A DNA stretch of 64,000 bases from Candidatus Sulfopaludibacter sp. SbA3 (GTDB lineage: Bacteria; Acidobacteriota; Vicinamibacteria; Vicinamibacterales; UBA2999). The position numbers were made by a program, and so were the translations under genes. This document shows, in pieces, positions 17,342 through 27,090 of the stretch. The stretch's first letter is position 1; each line of letters opens with the position of its first letter. Below the pieces are notes generated by a model that made no database searches, was not told the origin of the DNA, and saw nothing but the letters and a program-made list of their open reading frames with translations. The DNA is taken from positions 1-64,000 of the forward strand of contig CAMDNQ010000002.1 in the NCBI GenBank assembly GCA_945903265.1. The letters are read 5' to 3'.

Positions 17342-18340
17342 ATGCGAAGAACTGCTGCGTTACTGCTCGTGACCGGCCTGGCGTTCGCGGGGTCCTCCGT
17401 GGCGCAGGATCAAGGCCCGTATCCGCGCCTCCCTGCTCCTGCCGTCAAGTCCCCGCCCAACACGATCGCACCGGACATCCCTGGAGTGGTGGCCGGCGGC
17501 ACCGAAGTTCGCCTGATTCGTGATCTGTTCCGCAGCACCGAGGGACCGATCGCGATGCCGGACGGGAGCCTGCTCTTCACCGAGCAGGATGCCGGTGACG
17601 GACAGCTCGTGCGGATCGACAAGGACGACAAGATCTCGACATTCCTCGAGATGACGAACCGCACCATTGGTTTGGCCTACGACCCGAAAGGCCGGCTGAT
17701 TGGCGCACAGTCGAACCAGCCGCGCGTCGCCGTGCTGCATCCGGAGCGCCGCATCCTCGCCGACTCATTCGAGGGCGTGCCGCTCGCCAATCCGAACGAT
17801 CTCGTCATCGACAGACGCGGCGGGATCTACTTCACCGATCAGCTCGGCGGACGGTTCAGGCCGCCGCCGAAAGAGCGGACGCGGCCCATCCTCTTCTACA
17901 TCCGCCCCGAAGACGGGAAGTTGATCAAGGTCAGCGACGAAGTCGACAATCCGAACGGCATCACGCTGAGTCCCGACGAGAAGGTGCTCTACGCGGCCAA
18001 CGGCGCGACCATTGCCGCCTTCGACGTGCAGCCCGACGGGACACTCCGCAACTTCCGGACGTTCGCCACGTTGGTGAAGCCTCGCAACGCGCAGGGCGCA
18101 GAGGTGCAGGTCGGCGGCGACAGCATGTGCGTGGACGAGGCGGGGCGGGTGTACGTCGCCGCCGGCGGCGTCCAGGTGTTCAGTCCGCAGGGACAGCACC
18201 TCGGGACGATTCCGACGCCGTTGCGGGCCCAGGCGCCGGCCTTTGCGGGACCGGACAAGAAAACTCTCTACGTCGTCGGGGCGGGCGCGGTCTATAAGGT
18301 AGCGATGCTGACCCGGGGCGTTCAGGGGCGCGCGAAATAG
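17342..18340 (+). CDS. secreted SMP-30/gluconolactonase-like beta-propeller
   Basis: 332 aa with a signal peptide (MRRTAALLL...VAQ) and a six-bladed propeller pattern. Metal/active-site-type segments EGPIAMPDG, NPNDLVIDRRGGIYFTD and NPNGITLSPDE match the SMP-30/gluconolactonase family. It probably hydrolyses a lactone or binds a ligand in the periplasm. The ATG at 17342 has GGAGGAC 6 bases upstream. The stop codon overlaps the proposed start of the RapA-like gene. Confidence 0.8.
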   Translation: MRRTAALLLVTGLAFAGSSVAQDQGPYPRLPAPAVKSPPNTIAPDIPGVVAGGTEVRLIRDLFRSTEGPIAMPDGSLLFTEQDAGDGQLVRIDKDDKISTFLEMTNRTIGLAYDPKGRLIGAQSNQPRVAVLHPERRILADSFEGVPLANPNDLVIDRRGGIYFTDQLGGRFRPPPKERTRPILFYIRPEDGKLIKVSDEVDNPNGITLSPDEKVLYAANGATIAAFDVQPDGTLRNFRTFATLVKPRNAQGAEVQVGGDSMCVDEAGRVYVAAGGVQVFSPQGQHLGTIPTPLRAQAPAFAGPDKKTLYVVGAGAVYKVAMLTRGVQGRAK

Positions 18341-20868
18341 CGGCCTGGGCCGCAGGGCACTACCTCACCCACCGCTTCAATCCCGAACTGGGAATCGGAC
18401 GCGTCACGGCCCTCGAGGGCCGTGCGATCGTCGTCCAATTTCCACACTCGGGAACAACGCTGCGGCTGGCGGCCGACACCGACGCCCTGATCCCGGTTGA
18501 TTTGAGTCCGGGCCGCCCTGTCCGCCTCATCGCCACGCAGGAGGACACGACGATCGCGGCGCGGCTGCCCGACGGGACGCTGCAGCTCGCGAACGGACGC
18601 GCGGCGGCATCCGACGAGCTCTGGCCGCTGGCGCTCGAAGGCGCGCTGCTCGAGCGCCTCGCACTCGGCGATCTCGACGAGGTCGAGGATTTCGTCACAC
18701 GCCTGGATGTCCTGCACCTCCTGGCGCTTCGCGAAGCCGACGGCCTCGGTTCGTTTCTTGGCGGACGCATCCGCCTCTTCCCTCACCAGCTTCACGTCGC
18801 GGAACGGGCCACCGCCACCGATCCCGTGCGCTGGCTGCTCGCCGACGAAGTCGGCCTCGGCAAGACGATCGAAGCCTCGCTCATCCTGAATCGGCTCGTC
18901 CACGCCGGGAAAGTCGATCGCTGCCTCGTCGTTGCGCCGGACACGCTCACGGTCCAGTGGCTCGGCGAGCTCTGGCGCAAGTATCACCAGGTGTTCACGC
19001 TCCTCGATGCCCCGCGCCTTGCCGACGTGGCGCGCGACTTCGGCCCCGACTTCAACCCGTTCGACACGCATCACCGCGCCGTGATTGCGCTGGAGATGCT
19101 GACGGAGCGCCCGCACCTCACCGATCAGGCGGTGAAAGCGGGAATCGACCTGCTCGTCGTCGATGAAGCGCAGCGCCTCCGCCGCCCTCCGGGCCACCCA
19201 GGCGAGCCGGCCTGGCGGGCCGTCGCGCCGATCGTGGGGCTCGGCCGCCACGTACTCCTCCTGAGCGCGACGCCGCTCGAAGATGACGCCCACGGATTCT
19301 TCCGGCTGCTGCAACTGCTTCGCCCGCAGGAATTTCCGGAGGATGTGAGCTTCGAGGCGCGCCTGGCCAGCGGCACGCCTCTGCCTCCCTGCACCAGTTC
19401 CACGCGCCGCGCCGACATCGGCGGCCTGCCGCCGCGCGTGGCCATTCCTGTCGGGCCCGCAAAGCCGGATGGCTGGCAGCTGCGCGAGGCGATCGAGGCG
19501 ACGGTCAGAAGCGTGGTGGCGCCACATGCTGTCGCGCGGCGGCAGAAGATCGATCGCGTCCGGCGCGGGCTCGCGTCAGGCGCCGCCCTCAGTGCGGTGC
19601 TCGGCTCTGACGAAGCGGCGCTCCGTCTCCAGGCTGACGCGATGGACGCGGGCGACCCCCGCCTCGAATGGCTGGTCGCGCAGGCGCCCCGCTGGCGGGA
19701 CGCGGGCGAGAAGACACTGGTCTTCGTCGCGCACCGCGAGACGCTCGAAATGCTCCGTGCGGCGCTCAGCCAGCGTGCGCAGCTGGCGAGCGGCGTGTTC
19801 CACGAAGAGCTCTCCCCGGCGCGCCGCGATACAGAGGTCGCCAGGTTTCGCGAATCCGGCGGCCCGAGCCTGCTCGTGTCCACCGAAAGCGGCGGCGAGG
19901 GCCGCAATTTCGAATTCTGCCGGCGCCTTGTGCTCTACGACCTTCCGTGGAAGCCATCGGTCGTCGAACAGCGCATCGGCCGGCTCGATCGGATCGGCCG
20001 CCGCATCCCGGTGGACGTCGTCTACTTTCGTCCGCCTCGGGGCATCGGCGCCGATGTCGTTCGGCTCTTCGAGACGCTCGGCCTGTTCAGCGAACCACTG
20101 GCCGGACTCGAACCGCAGCTGGCGCATATCGAAGGCGCCATCGAAGACGTGGCGCTCGATCCGCAGGCATCGCTCTCGGACGAGCGGCTGGACGCGCTGG
20201 TCCGCGAAGCCCACGCGGCGCGGACGCGTATCCGCGAAGCGGCGTACCACCAGCTCCATCGCGACCCGTATCGATCCGAAATGGGCGCCGGCATCCTCGC
20301 GCGTGTGCCACGCGAGCTCGACGCGCTCAATGAGGAGGTCATCGTCACGGCGTGCATCGGCCTCGGGTTCACCATCGAGCGCCCGCGCGGGCGGCGGATC
20401 TTCGCCATCGAGCTCGGGAACGGAGCGCTCGTCGACGGTCTCCCGGGCGTTCCCGGCGGGTCGGGCTATGTCGGCACGTTCGATCGCGAAGAGGCGCTGG
20501 AGGAGGAGACGCTCGACTTTTTCGCGTCGGGGCATCCGCTGGTCGAAGGGATCCTCGCCCACGTCGAGGAGAGCGACATGGGACGCGTGGCGCGGTTCGA
20601 AGTCGCCATCGACGACGAGCAGGGGGAGGGACTCGTGGCCCTGTACAAGGAAACGGCAGGGTTCGACGTGGTCGTCATCGACTCCTCCGGACGCGCGCGG
20701 CCTGACTGGGCGGCGGCGTTCCGACAGCGGCCGCTCAGCGCCCGCCCCCTGGCTCACGATCCGTCCGGCCCCGACTGGATGAACATGGTTCGCCGCCTTG
20801 GTCCGCAGCTCGATCCGGCTCGCCCGCCACACGCTCTCGCCGCCATCATCGTGCGGCCGGTTCGATAA
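18337..20868 (+). CDS. rapA: RapA-type SNF2 ATPase (RNA polymerase-associated)
   Basis: SNF2/helicase-fold ATPase that in E. coli recycles RNA polymerase. Homology to the RapA N-terminal Tudor-like domain (GHYLTHRFNPELGIGRV...) begins near 18355, then come HQL, Walker A DEVGLGKT (Lys near 176 in this numbering), DEAQ in place of DEAH near 270, and the helicase C-domain with GGEGRNFEF and QRIGRLDRIGR. About 843 aa against 968 in E. coli, shorter at the C-terminus. No ATG/GTG/TTG exists between the stop at 18295 and the TTG at 18502, which would delete the Tudor domain. I annotate from the ATA at 18337, which overlaps the upstream TAG. Confidence 0.75.
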   Translation: MAAWAAGHYLTHRFNPELGIGRVTALEGRAIVVQFPHSGTTLRLAADTDALIPVDLSPGRPVRLIATQEDTTIAARLPDGTLQLANGRAAASDELWPLALEGALLERLALGDLDEVEDFVTRLDVLHLLALREADGLGSFLGGRIRLFPHQLHVAERATATDPVRWLLADEVGLGKTIEASLILNRLVHAGKVDRCLVVAPDTLTVQWLGELWRKYHQVFTLLDAPRLADVARDFGPDFNPFDTHHRAVIALEMLTERPHLTDQAVKAGIDLLVVDEAQRLRRPPGHPGEPAWRAVAPIVGLGRHVLLLSATPLEDDAHGFFRLLQLLRPQEFPEDVSFEARLASGTPLPPCTSSTRRADIGGLPPRVAIPVGPAKPDGWQLREAIEATVRSVVAPHAVARRQKIDRVRRGLASGAALSAVLGSDEAALRLQADAMDAGDPRLEWLVAQAPRWRDAGEKTLVFVAHRETLEMLRAALSQRAQLASGVFHEELSPARRDTEVARFRESGGPSLLVSTESGGEGRNFEFCRRLVLYDLPWKPSVVEQRIGRLDRIGRRIPVDVVYFRPPRGIGADVVRLFETLGLFSEPLAGLEPQLAHIEGAIEDVALDPQASLSDERLDALVREAHAARTRIREAAYHQLHRDPYRSEMGAGILARVPRELDALNEEVIVTACIGLGFTIERPRGRRIFAIELGNGALVDGLPGVPGGSGYVGTFDREEALEEETLDFFASGHPLVEGILAHVEESDMGRVARFEVAIDDEQGEGLVALYKETAGFDVVVIDSSGRARPDWAAAFRQRPLSARPLAHDPSGPDWMNMVRRLGPQLDPARPPHALAAIIVRPVR

Positions 20869-20909
20869 CTCTCGCTCACGGTTGAGCTAACTGTTGCAGG
20901 TACGGCATT

Positions 20910-20915
20910 TACAAT
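20910..20915 (+). promoter_or_regulatory. possible -10 box TACAAT, leaderless start
   Basis: TACAAT lies 8 bases before the histidine kinase ATG at 20924. If used, transcription would begin at or next to the start codon, which fits the absence of a Shine-Dalgarno sequence there. No good -35 box is seen. Confidence 0.25.
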
Positions 20916-20923
20916 GGCGTGAC

Positions 20924-23296
20924 ATGAGTGGCGCTGCGCTCCCGGCTTCGGACGATACAGGGCTCGCGGCACGCGTCGATGAAGAACTGAAGCGCTGTCT
21001 GGACAATGCGGCGGAGGCGCTGCACTGGGTGGGGCCGGACGGCACCATCCTCTGGGCCAACCAGACTGAGCTCGAGTTCCTCGGCTACTCGCGCGGGGAG
21101 TACATCGGGCACAACATCACCGAGTTCCACGTCGACCAGCCTGTCATCGAGGACATCCTGGCGCGGCTCTCCAGGGGGGAGACGCTGCTTGCCTACGAGG
21201 CCCGCCTGCGTCACCGAGACGGATCCACCCGGTTCGTCCAGATCAATTCCAACGTTCGTTGGGAGGACGATCGGTTCCTGCACACGCGCTGCTTCACGCG
21301 CGACGTCACCTCCCGCAGGCGCATCGAGGCGCAGGACCGGTTCCTGGTCGAGCTCGACGATCTGGTGCGCCCGCTTTCGGATCCGGAAGAAATCACGTCC
21401 TCGGCCGCCCGGATGCTCGGCCAGCTCCTGGCCGTGAACCGGTGCGCCTATGCAACCGTCGAAGACGACGAGGGGACGGTCGTCCTGGCCGGGTGCTACG
21501 TCGATGGTGTCTCGAATGTCGTCGGGCGCTACCGTCTCCAGCAGTTCGGCGAAGCCTGCGCGCGGTTGCTCCGTGCCGGCGAGGCGTTCGTCGTGACCGA
21601 CGCCTGGTCGGATCCCCGCATCGCCAGCACCGACCGGTCCGCCTACGATGCGCTGGACACGCGGGCCACGATTACCGTCCCTATCCACAAGCAAGGGCGG
21701 CTCCTGGCGGTCATGGCGGTTCACTCGCGCGACCCACGCGCGTGGGAGGCGACCGAAGTCGATCTGGTGCGCCGCGTGGCCGGCCGCTGCTGGGAATCGA
21801 TCGAGCGGGCGCGCGTGACGCAGCACCTGCTCGACAGCGAGCAGCAGTTCCGGGACCTCGCCAACTCGATCGCCAACCTCGCGTGGATGGCCAATCCCGA
21901 TGGCTGGATCTACTGGTACAACGACCAGTGGTACGCCTACACGGGGACGACGCCGGCCGACATGGAAGGATGGGGATGGCAGCGCGTGCACGATCCGGCG
22001 GTGCTGCCGAATGTCATGGAGCAATGGACGGCCTCGATTGCCACCGGTGAGCCATTTGACATGGTGTTTCCGCTGCGCTCAGCGAGCGGGGAGTTCCGCC
22101 GGTTTCTGACGCGCATCAACCCCGTGCGCGACTCCCAGGGGCGCGTGGTCCGGTGGTTCGGCACCAACACCGACGTGGAAACAGAGCGGCGCGCGACCGA
22201 GGCGAAGGACGAGTTCCTGGCCATGCTGGGCCACGAGCTGCGCAATCCGCTCTCACCAATCCTGACCGCACTGCAGCTGATGAAGCTGCGCGGCGACGAT
22301 GGCTCGGCTCGCGAGCGCACGGTGATCGAACGTCAGGTCAACCATCTCACGCGCCTCGTCGACGACCTGCTCGACGTGTCGCGCATTGCGCGCGGCAAGG
22401 TCGAACTGAAGGAGGAAGTCGTCGAGATCGCGGAGGTGGTCGCCCGCGCGGTCGAGATGACAAGCCCGCTGCTCGAAGAACGCAGGCACACACTGACGCT
22501 GGAGGTGCCGAGGCGCGGCCTCGCGGTGTGCGGCGATTCGACGCGGCTCAGTCAGGTGTTCGCCAACCTGCTGACGAACGCGGCCCGTTACACGGGGCCC
22601 GGCGGCAGCGTTACCGTCACCGGGGCGCTTGAAGGCGCAGAGGCCGTCGTGCGCGTCCGCGACACCGGCGTCGGCATCGCGGCGGACGTGCTCCCACGCA
22701 TTTTTGACCTGTTCGTCCAGGAGCGGCAGGCGATCCATCGCGAGCACGGGGGACTGGGGCTGGGGCTCGCCATCGTCCGGAGCCTCGTGGAGCGCCACGG
22801 GGGCACGGTCACGGCGCGGAGCGCCGGATCCGGGCGTGGTGCGGAGTTCACGGTCCGCCTGCCTCTCGCCGAAAGCCAGCCCACAATTCAGGCGCCCCCC
22901 GCAGCACTCTCTCTGGAGGCCGAGCGCGACGGGATCCGGATCCTGGTGGTCGACGACAACACCGATGCGGCGGACATGCTCGCGGAATCGCTGGGCGTGC
23001 ACGGCTATTCCGTCCGCACGGCGCACGACGGCCCCAGCGCGCTGCGGGAGGCCGCCGACTTCCTTCCGCACGCGGCGTTCGTGGATATCGGGCTCCCCGT
23101 GATGGACGGGTACGAGCTGGCGGGGCATCTGCTCGCCCGCCAGACGCGGCCTAGCCTTCACCTCTTCGCCGTGACGGGCTACGGGCAGGAGTCGGATCGC
23201 GCGCGCGCCCTGGAGGCGGGGTTCGAGCGCCACCTCGTAAAGCCGGTCGGCTGGGAGCAGGTCGCCGCAGCGCTCGAATCCGTCGTCCCGGACTAG
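20924..23296 (+). CDS. hybrid histidine kinase, PAS-GAF-PAS-HisKA-HATPase-REC
   Basis: 790 aa soluble sensor kinase with no membrane segment. Order: PAS (about 20-135), GAF (about 140-290), PAS (about 300-420), HisKA with phospho-acceptor His437 in GHELRNP, HATPase with N-box FANLLTNA, DTGVGIA and GLGLGLAIV, then a receiver domain with Asp721 in VDIGLPVMDGYEL. The internal receiver implies a phosphorelay or self-regulation. No cognate regulator is adjacent. The PAS domains suggest a redox or small-ligand input. Confidence 0.9.
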   Translation: MSGAALPASDDTGLAARVDEELKRCLDNAAEALHWVGPDGTILWANQTELEFLGYSRGEYIGHNITEFHVDQPVIEDILARLSRGETLLAYEARLRHRDGSTRFVQINSNVRWEDDRFLHTRCFTRDVTSRRRIEAQDRFLVELDDLVRPLSDPEEITSSAARMLGQLLAVNRCAYATVEDDEGTVVLAGCYVDGVSNVVGRYRLQQFGEACARLLRAGEAFVVTDAWSDPRIASTDRSAYDALDTRATITVPIHKQGRLLAVMAVHSRDPRAWEATEVDLVRRVAGRCWESIERARVTQHLLDSEQQFRDLANSIANLAWMANPDGWIYWYNDQWYAYTGTTPADMEGWGWQRVHDPAVLPNVMEQWTASIATGEPFDMVFPLRSASGEFRRFLTRINPVRDSQGRVVRWFGTNTDVETERRATEAKDEFLAMLGHELRNPLSPILTALQLMKLRGDDGSARERTVIERQVNHLTRLVDDLLDVSRIARGKVELKEEVVEIAEVVARAVEMTSPLLEERRHTLTLEVPRRGLAVCGDSTRLSQVFANLLTNAARYTGPGGSVTVTGALEGAEAVVRVRDTGVGIAADVLPRIFDLFVQERQAIHREHGGLGLGLAIVRSLVERHGGTVTARSAGSGRGAEFTVRLPLAESQPTIQAPPAALSLEAERDGIRILVVDDNTDAADMLAESLGVHGYSVRTAHDGPSALREAADFLPHAAFVDIGLPVMDGYELAGHLLARQTRPSLHLFAVTGYGQESDRARALEAGFERHLVKPVGWEQVAAALESVVPD

Positions 23297-23323
23297 CGTG
23301 CCGCGAGCTCCCGCGAACCGGCG

Positions 23324-24031
23324 TTAGTCCTTCGGATTGGTTGCGAACACGGTCAGTTCGGTAATGAACCCCCGGTCGTCCATCTCGAGTGCCGACTGGA
23401 CGGCGTGCGCGATGTCGTCGCCGTGCAGCTTGGTCGGGTTCTCCGCCGCCTGCGGCAGGCCGGCCGTTGCGTAGAAATCAGTGAGCACCTCGCTGGGGTT
23501 CACGAGGATCACGCGCACGTTGAAGGGCCGCAGCTCGGCGCGCCAGCACTCCGTCATCCCCCGCAGCGCGAACTTGCTGCCGTAGTACGCGGTGCCCTTC
23601 GCGGCGCCGCGCACCGCGGCCGTCGACCCGATATTGACAATGTTGCCGCTCTTCCGCTCGATGAAGTGCCGTGCGGCTTCCCGCGCCATGAGCATCGCCC
23701 CGGTCACGTTGGTTGCGAAGACCCGCTCGAAGCTGGCGAGCTCCATCTCGACGAGCGGCGCGATCACGCCGAAGCCGGCGTTGTTGACCAGGATGTCGAG
23801 GTGGTCGAACTGCTGAAACAGCTCCCTGTACGAACGGAGGACGTCCGGCTCCTTCGAGACGTCCGCGAGAATGGGATGCGCGCCGAGCGCCTGGCTGGCG
23901 GCGGCGAGTCTCTTCTGATCGCGGCCCGTGATCGCTACGTTCGCGCCGGCGGCCATCAGGCCATTCGCAATGGCGAAGCCGATTCCGCTCGAGCCCCCTG
24001 TGACCAACGCTGTTGCACCCTTCAGATCCAT
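23324..24031 (-). CDS. short-chain dehydrogenase/reductase
   Basis: 235 aa classical SDR. It has the cofactor motif TGGSSGIG, NNAGFG, and the catalytic YxxxK in YYGSKFAL. An Arg at GRDQKR after beta-2 suggests NADPH preference. It opens at the ATG at 24031; the longer open frame is out-of-frame sequence of the next gene. Convergent with the kinase and downstream of the secreted hydrolase-like gene; substrate unknown. Confidence 0.85.
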   Translation of the reverse strand: MDLKGATALVTGGSSGIGFAIANGLMAAGANVAITGRDQKRLAAASQALGAHPILADVSKEPDVLRSYRELFQQFDHLDILVNNAGFGVIAPLVEMELASFERVFATNVTGAMLMAREAARHFIERKSGNIVNIGSTAAVRGAAKGTAYYGSKFALRGMTECWRAELRPFNVRVILVNPSEVLTDFYATAGLPQAAENPTKLHGDDIAHAVQSALEMDDRGFITELTVFATNPKD

Positions 24032-24059
24032 TGTTCGCTCCCTGATTGAGGGTTCGGCG

Positions 24060-25385
24060 CTAGTCGAAAAAGCCGGACTCGATATAGCGCAACCACACCG
24101 TCCCGACGACTTTGATGCTGTCCTGCGTAAACAGATAGTGGTGCAGGCCCTCGATCCGTCCCACTCTGAACGTGCGCGCGTACGGCTCCATGACGGTCCG
24201 GTTCGCGTCGACCGTAGCCGGCGGCAACGTCTCGTCGTTGGTGCCATTGAGATCGAGCACGGCAATGCGGCGGAGCGCCGCGGGTGGAAGACTGGTCTCG
24301 AACATCGCCTGCATGAATCCGGCAAAGCCCATGGCGCGATCGGCGGCCGGCAGGATATCCGACTGCCAGAGGCGGAACCCGTGTTCCGCCAGCGCGCCGG
24401 CGGCGAAGTACATCGCCGCATCCTCGGTGCTCTTGAAGCGTGGCGACCGGAGAGCGGCGTCCCACCATCTCGCACGCGTGCGCGGATCGATGGTCTTTGT
24501 GTAGAACTCGAAATCATCCAGCCCGCGTTCCCGCACGCGGAGCGCCATCGGCTCGTAGATGTTGCTCGTGTTGCCCTGACCCGTCGTATTGTTCGCGTGC
24601 GCAAGGCCCGTGGAACTCGTCCCCCATCCCAGATAGCCATCAGGGGCGTAGTACTTCGCCAGCGGATACAGGCTTGCGCCTCCCGTGGACATTCCCCAGA
24701 ACAGCACAAACGCGCGGGCGCGATCGGTGACCACGTTCTCAAGCGCCAGCCGGTAACCCTCGACGAAGACGCGGGGGGTGGCCGCAAGCATCTGCTTTTC
24801 CAGCTCGGTGCCCCTCCGGGGAAAGCGATACACGGGACTCATGTTCGCGGACGTCACTGTCGACACGCCTGAACGGCGCACCTCATAGTCGCGTTCCGTC
24901 CAATGCGCCTTCTGTGCGCGGCTGAAGATCGGCATGCGCTGTCCGAGGGGCACGGTCGCCCACGACCCATCGCCGGCAGGCGCGAGAAAGTTCCAGCGGC
25001 CGACGCGCGTCAGCGCGATGAAGGTGACGCCGCGCCGGGCGAGCCAGATGCCCGGCCCCTCCTGCCGCTCGACGGTGGACAGGAAATCCATCCCGTACTC
25101 GCTTCCCGGCTCGGCGCCGACGACCACCAGCCGCCGTCCGCGATGGAGCCGAGGGATGTCAGGCGTCAGCGTCACAACGACCTGCGTGAAACTCCGGCCA
25201 TTGGCGGAAAAGTCGATGAACTCCGTGCGCTGGGTATAGGCGCTGGTCGCCGGGTAATCGTCGGCGGCGAGAATGTCCAGGACTTCCCGCGCGCTCAGAG
25301 TCCCGTTATCGGGCGGGATTTCCCATGCCGCCACTGGAAGACCCAGAAGGAGGGCGAAGCCGAGCGCGAGACTCACACGTGGCAT
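24060..25385 (-). CDS. secreted alpha/beta-hydrolase-like protein
   Basis: 441 aa with a signal peptide (MPRVSLALGF...VAA). The segment FVLFWGMSTGGAS has the nucleophile elbow GxSxG with Ser233. Later LDLNGTNDETLPP and GLHHYLF offer an Asp/Glu and a His for a triad. I do not recognise a named family; a serine esterase or tannase-like role is possible. It diverges from the metallo-beta-lactamase-fold gene with 77 bases between. Calling it a hydrolase rests only on these motifs. Confidence 0.55.
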   Translation of the reverse strand: MPRVSLALGFALLLGLPVAAWEIPPDNGTLSAREVLDILAADDYPATSAYTQRTEFIDFSANGRSFTQVVVTLTPDIPRLHRGRRLVVVGAEPGSEYGMDFLSTVERQEGPGIWLARRGVTFIALTRVGRWNFLAPAGDGSWATVPLGQRMPIFSRAQKAHWTERDYEVRRSGVSTVTSANMSPVYRFPRRGTELEKQMLAATPRVFVEGYRLALENVVTDRARAFVLFWGMSTGGASLYPLAKYYAPDGYLGWGTSSTGLAHANNTTGQGNTSNIYEPMALRVRERGLDDFEFYTKTIDPRTRARWWDAALRSPRFKSTEDAAMYFAAGALAEHGFRLWQSDILPAADRAMGFAGFMQAMFETSLPPAALRRIAVLDLNGTNDETLPPATVDANRTVMEPYARTFRVGRIEGLHHYLFTQDSIKVVGTVWLRYIESGFFD

Positions 25386-25462
25386 GTCGCGAATGATAAT
25401 GCGGCCTCAAGGGAGGCTGTATACTCGCCGCCCATCATTCACTCGCGAGGGAAGGAGCCGAC

Positions 25463-27058
25463 ATGGCGCGCAGACTGAGTTTTTTCGTCGTCGTTGTTCT
25501 CGTGGCGCTGATGCGCGCGGGGGGCACTGCCCAGGAGCCTGACGCCCGCACCGTCCTGCAGGCCGCGCTCAAGGCCATGGGCGGTGAGAACCTGCGAAGC
25601 ATCACGTACTCCGGAAACGAGGGGTATGTGGCCGCCGTGGGCCAGAATTACAATCCGGCGAACGACTGGCCGGCGCCGCTGATCACGACCTACACGCGGA
25701 CGATCGACTACGAGGCGCGATCCTCCCGCGAAGAGTACGGGCTCACCACCGAGCGCCCCGCGCAGTACGGGCCGGTCGGCGGGGGCAACTCGCCCGTCAT
25801 CACGACGCCCATCATCGGCGAGCAGCGCCGGAACTGGTTCGTCAGGGACGCGGCCGCGTGGAACGTCGACGGCACGAACGTCGTCCCGCAGCCGGCGGTC
25901 GCGGAGCTTCGGCAGCTCGACATCTGGCTGACGCCGCACGGCTGCCTCAAGGCGGCGCTCATGCCCGGCGCCAATCCGATCGCGATCGAGCGCACCGAAC
26001 AGAACAAGGGCCGCATCACCGCGGTCTCGTTTCTGGCGCTCGGGAAGTACCGGGTGCAGTGCGCGATGAACAGCAAGAACCTCGTCGAGCGCGTGCAGAC
26101 CTACCTGCCGAACCCGGTCGTCGGCGACCTGTATCACGAGTTCGTCTACGGTGATTACAAGGACTTCAACGGGGTGATGTTCCCCACCGACTTCCACGCG
26201 CACCACGATCTCGACGACGACCTGGAAGGACAGGGGGTGAACGTCAGCGGCGGCCACAACTCGTTCGGCCTCACCGTCTCGAGCGTGCAGGTGAACGTGG
26301 CGAACGCCGCGCCGGCAATCCCCGAGGCGGCGCGCACGGCGACGGTCCCTCAGGTCGTCGTCCAGGCGCAGAAGATCGGGAACGGCCTCTTCTACATGGG
26401 CGGCGGGACGCACGCCAGCGTCGCCGTCGAGTTCCGCGATCACATCACGGTGTTCGACGCGCCGCTGAATGAGGCGCGTTCACTGGCTGTGATCCGCGAG
26501 ATCAAGCGCGTGATTCCGAACAAGCCGATCAAGTACGTGGTCAGCTCACACCATCACTGGGATCATCTCGGCGGCCTCCGCGCGTACGTCGCGTCCGAGA
26601 ACGTGACCGTCGTCGTGCAGCAGAACAACCTGCCGTACTACGCCGAGGTGCTCTGGATCCGCCCGTGGACGCTGCAGCCGGATCGGCTGGCGCTCTTCCC
26701 GCCCGAAGAAGTGTCCGAGGGCTACACGTTCGAAACGGTCGGCCAGAAGCACGTGCTGAGCGACGGCACGCGCACGATGGAGATCTACAACGTGCAGGGC
26801 CTCCAGCACGCGCAGGGCATGCTGATCGCCTACCTGCCGCAGGAGAAGATGGTGCTCGAGGCGGATCTGTTCACGCCGCCGGCAGCGAATGCGCCGATGC
26901 CGGCTCTGGTGACGGCGTCGCACCGGACGTTCGTGAACAACGTGCAGCGCCTGGGACTCGACGTGCAGACCATCGTCCCGATCCACGGCGGCCGCACGTT
27001 CCCGTGGGCGGAGTTCGCGAAGTTCGTAGCGAGCGGAAAGCCGGCGCCGGGGAACTGA
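25463..27058 (+). CDS. secreted metallo-beta-lactamase-fold hydrolase
   Basis: 531 aa with a signal peptide ending near TAQ. An N-terminal ~300-residue region resembles an outer-membrane-lipoprotein-like beta domain. The C-terminal MBL domain has an intact HxHxDH motif: His363, His365, Asp367, His368. Later ligands include the His in IYNVQGLQHAQGML, the Glu/Asp in EADLF and PIHGG. AAGGAG lies ahead of the ATG. Unlike the two MBL-fold paralogues near 51 and 57 kb, this one should be a competent metal enzyme. The substrate is unknown. Confidence 0.8.
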   Translation: MARRLSFFVVVVLVALMRAGGTAQEPDARTVLQAALKAMGGENLRSITYSGNEGYVAAVGQNYNPANDWPAPLITTYTRTIDYEARSSREEYGLTTERPAQYGPVGGGNSPVITTPIIGEQRRNWFVRDAAAWNVDGTNVVPQPAVAELRQLDIWLTPHGCLKAALMPGANPIAIERTEQNKGRITAVSFLALGKYRVQCAMNSKNLVERVQTYLPNPVVGDLYHEFVYGDYKDFNGVMFPTDFHAHHDLDDDLEGQGVNVSGGHNSFGLTVSSVQVNVANAAPAIPEAARTATVPQVVVQAQKIGNGLFYMGGGTHASVAVEFRDHITVFDAPLNEARSLAVIREIKRVIPNKPIKYVVSSHHHWDHLGGLRAYVASENVTVVVQQNNLPYYAEVLWIRPWTLQPDRLALFPPEEVSEGYTFETVGQKHVLSDGTRTMEIYNVQGLQHAQGMLIAYLPQEKMVLEADLFTPPAANAPMPALVTASHRTFVNNVQRLGLDVQTIVPIHGGRTFPWAEFAKFVASGKPAPGN

Positions 27059-27061
27059 GCC

Positions 27062-27089
27062 GTCTCTAGTCTCTGGTCTCTAGTCTCTA
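27062..27089 (+). repeat. four GTCTCT(A/G) heptamers
   Basis: GTCTCTA-GTCTCTG-GTCTCTA-GTCTCTA starts three bases after the MBL-fold gene stop and abuts a palindromic terminator. Compare 17242-17262, where the arrangement is the same. Confidence 0.8.
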
Positions 27090-27090
27090 G

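Noticed and set aside
18298-18340. Programmed frameshift fusing the SMP-30-like protein to RapA
   Set aside because: No slippery heptamer is visible, and such a fusion would export a cytoplasmic RNA polymerase-associated ATPase.
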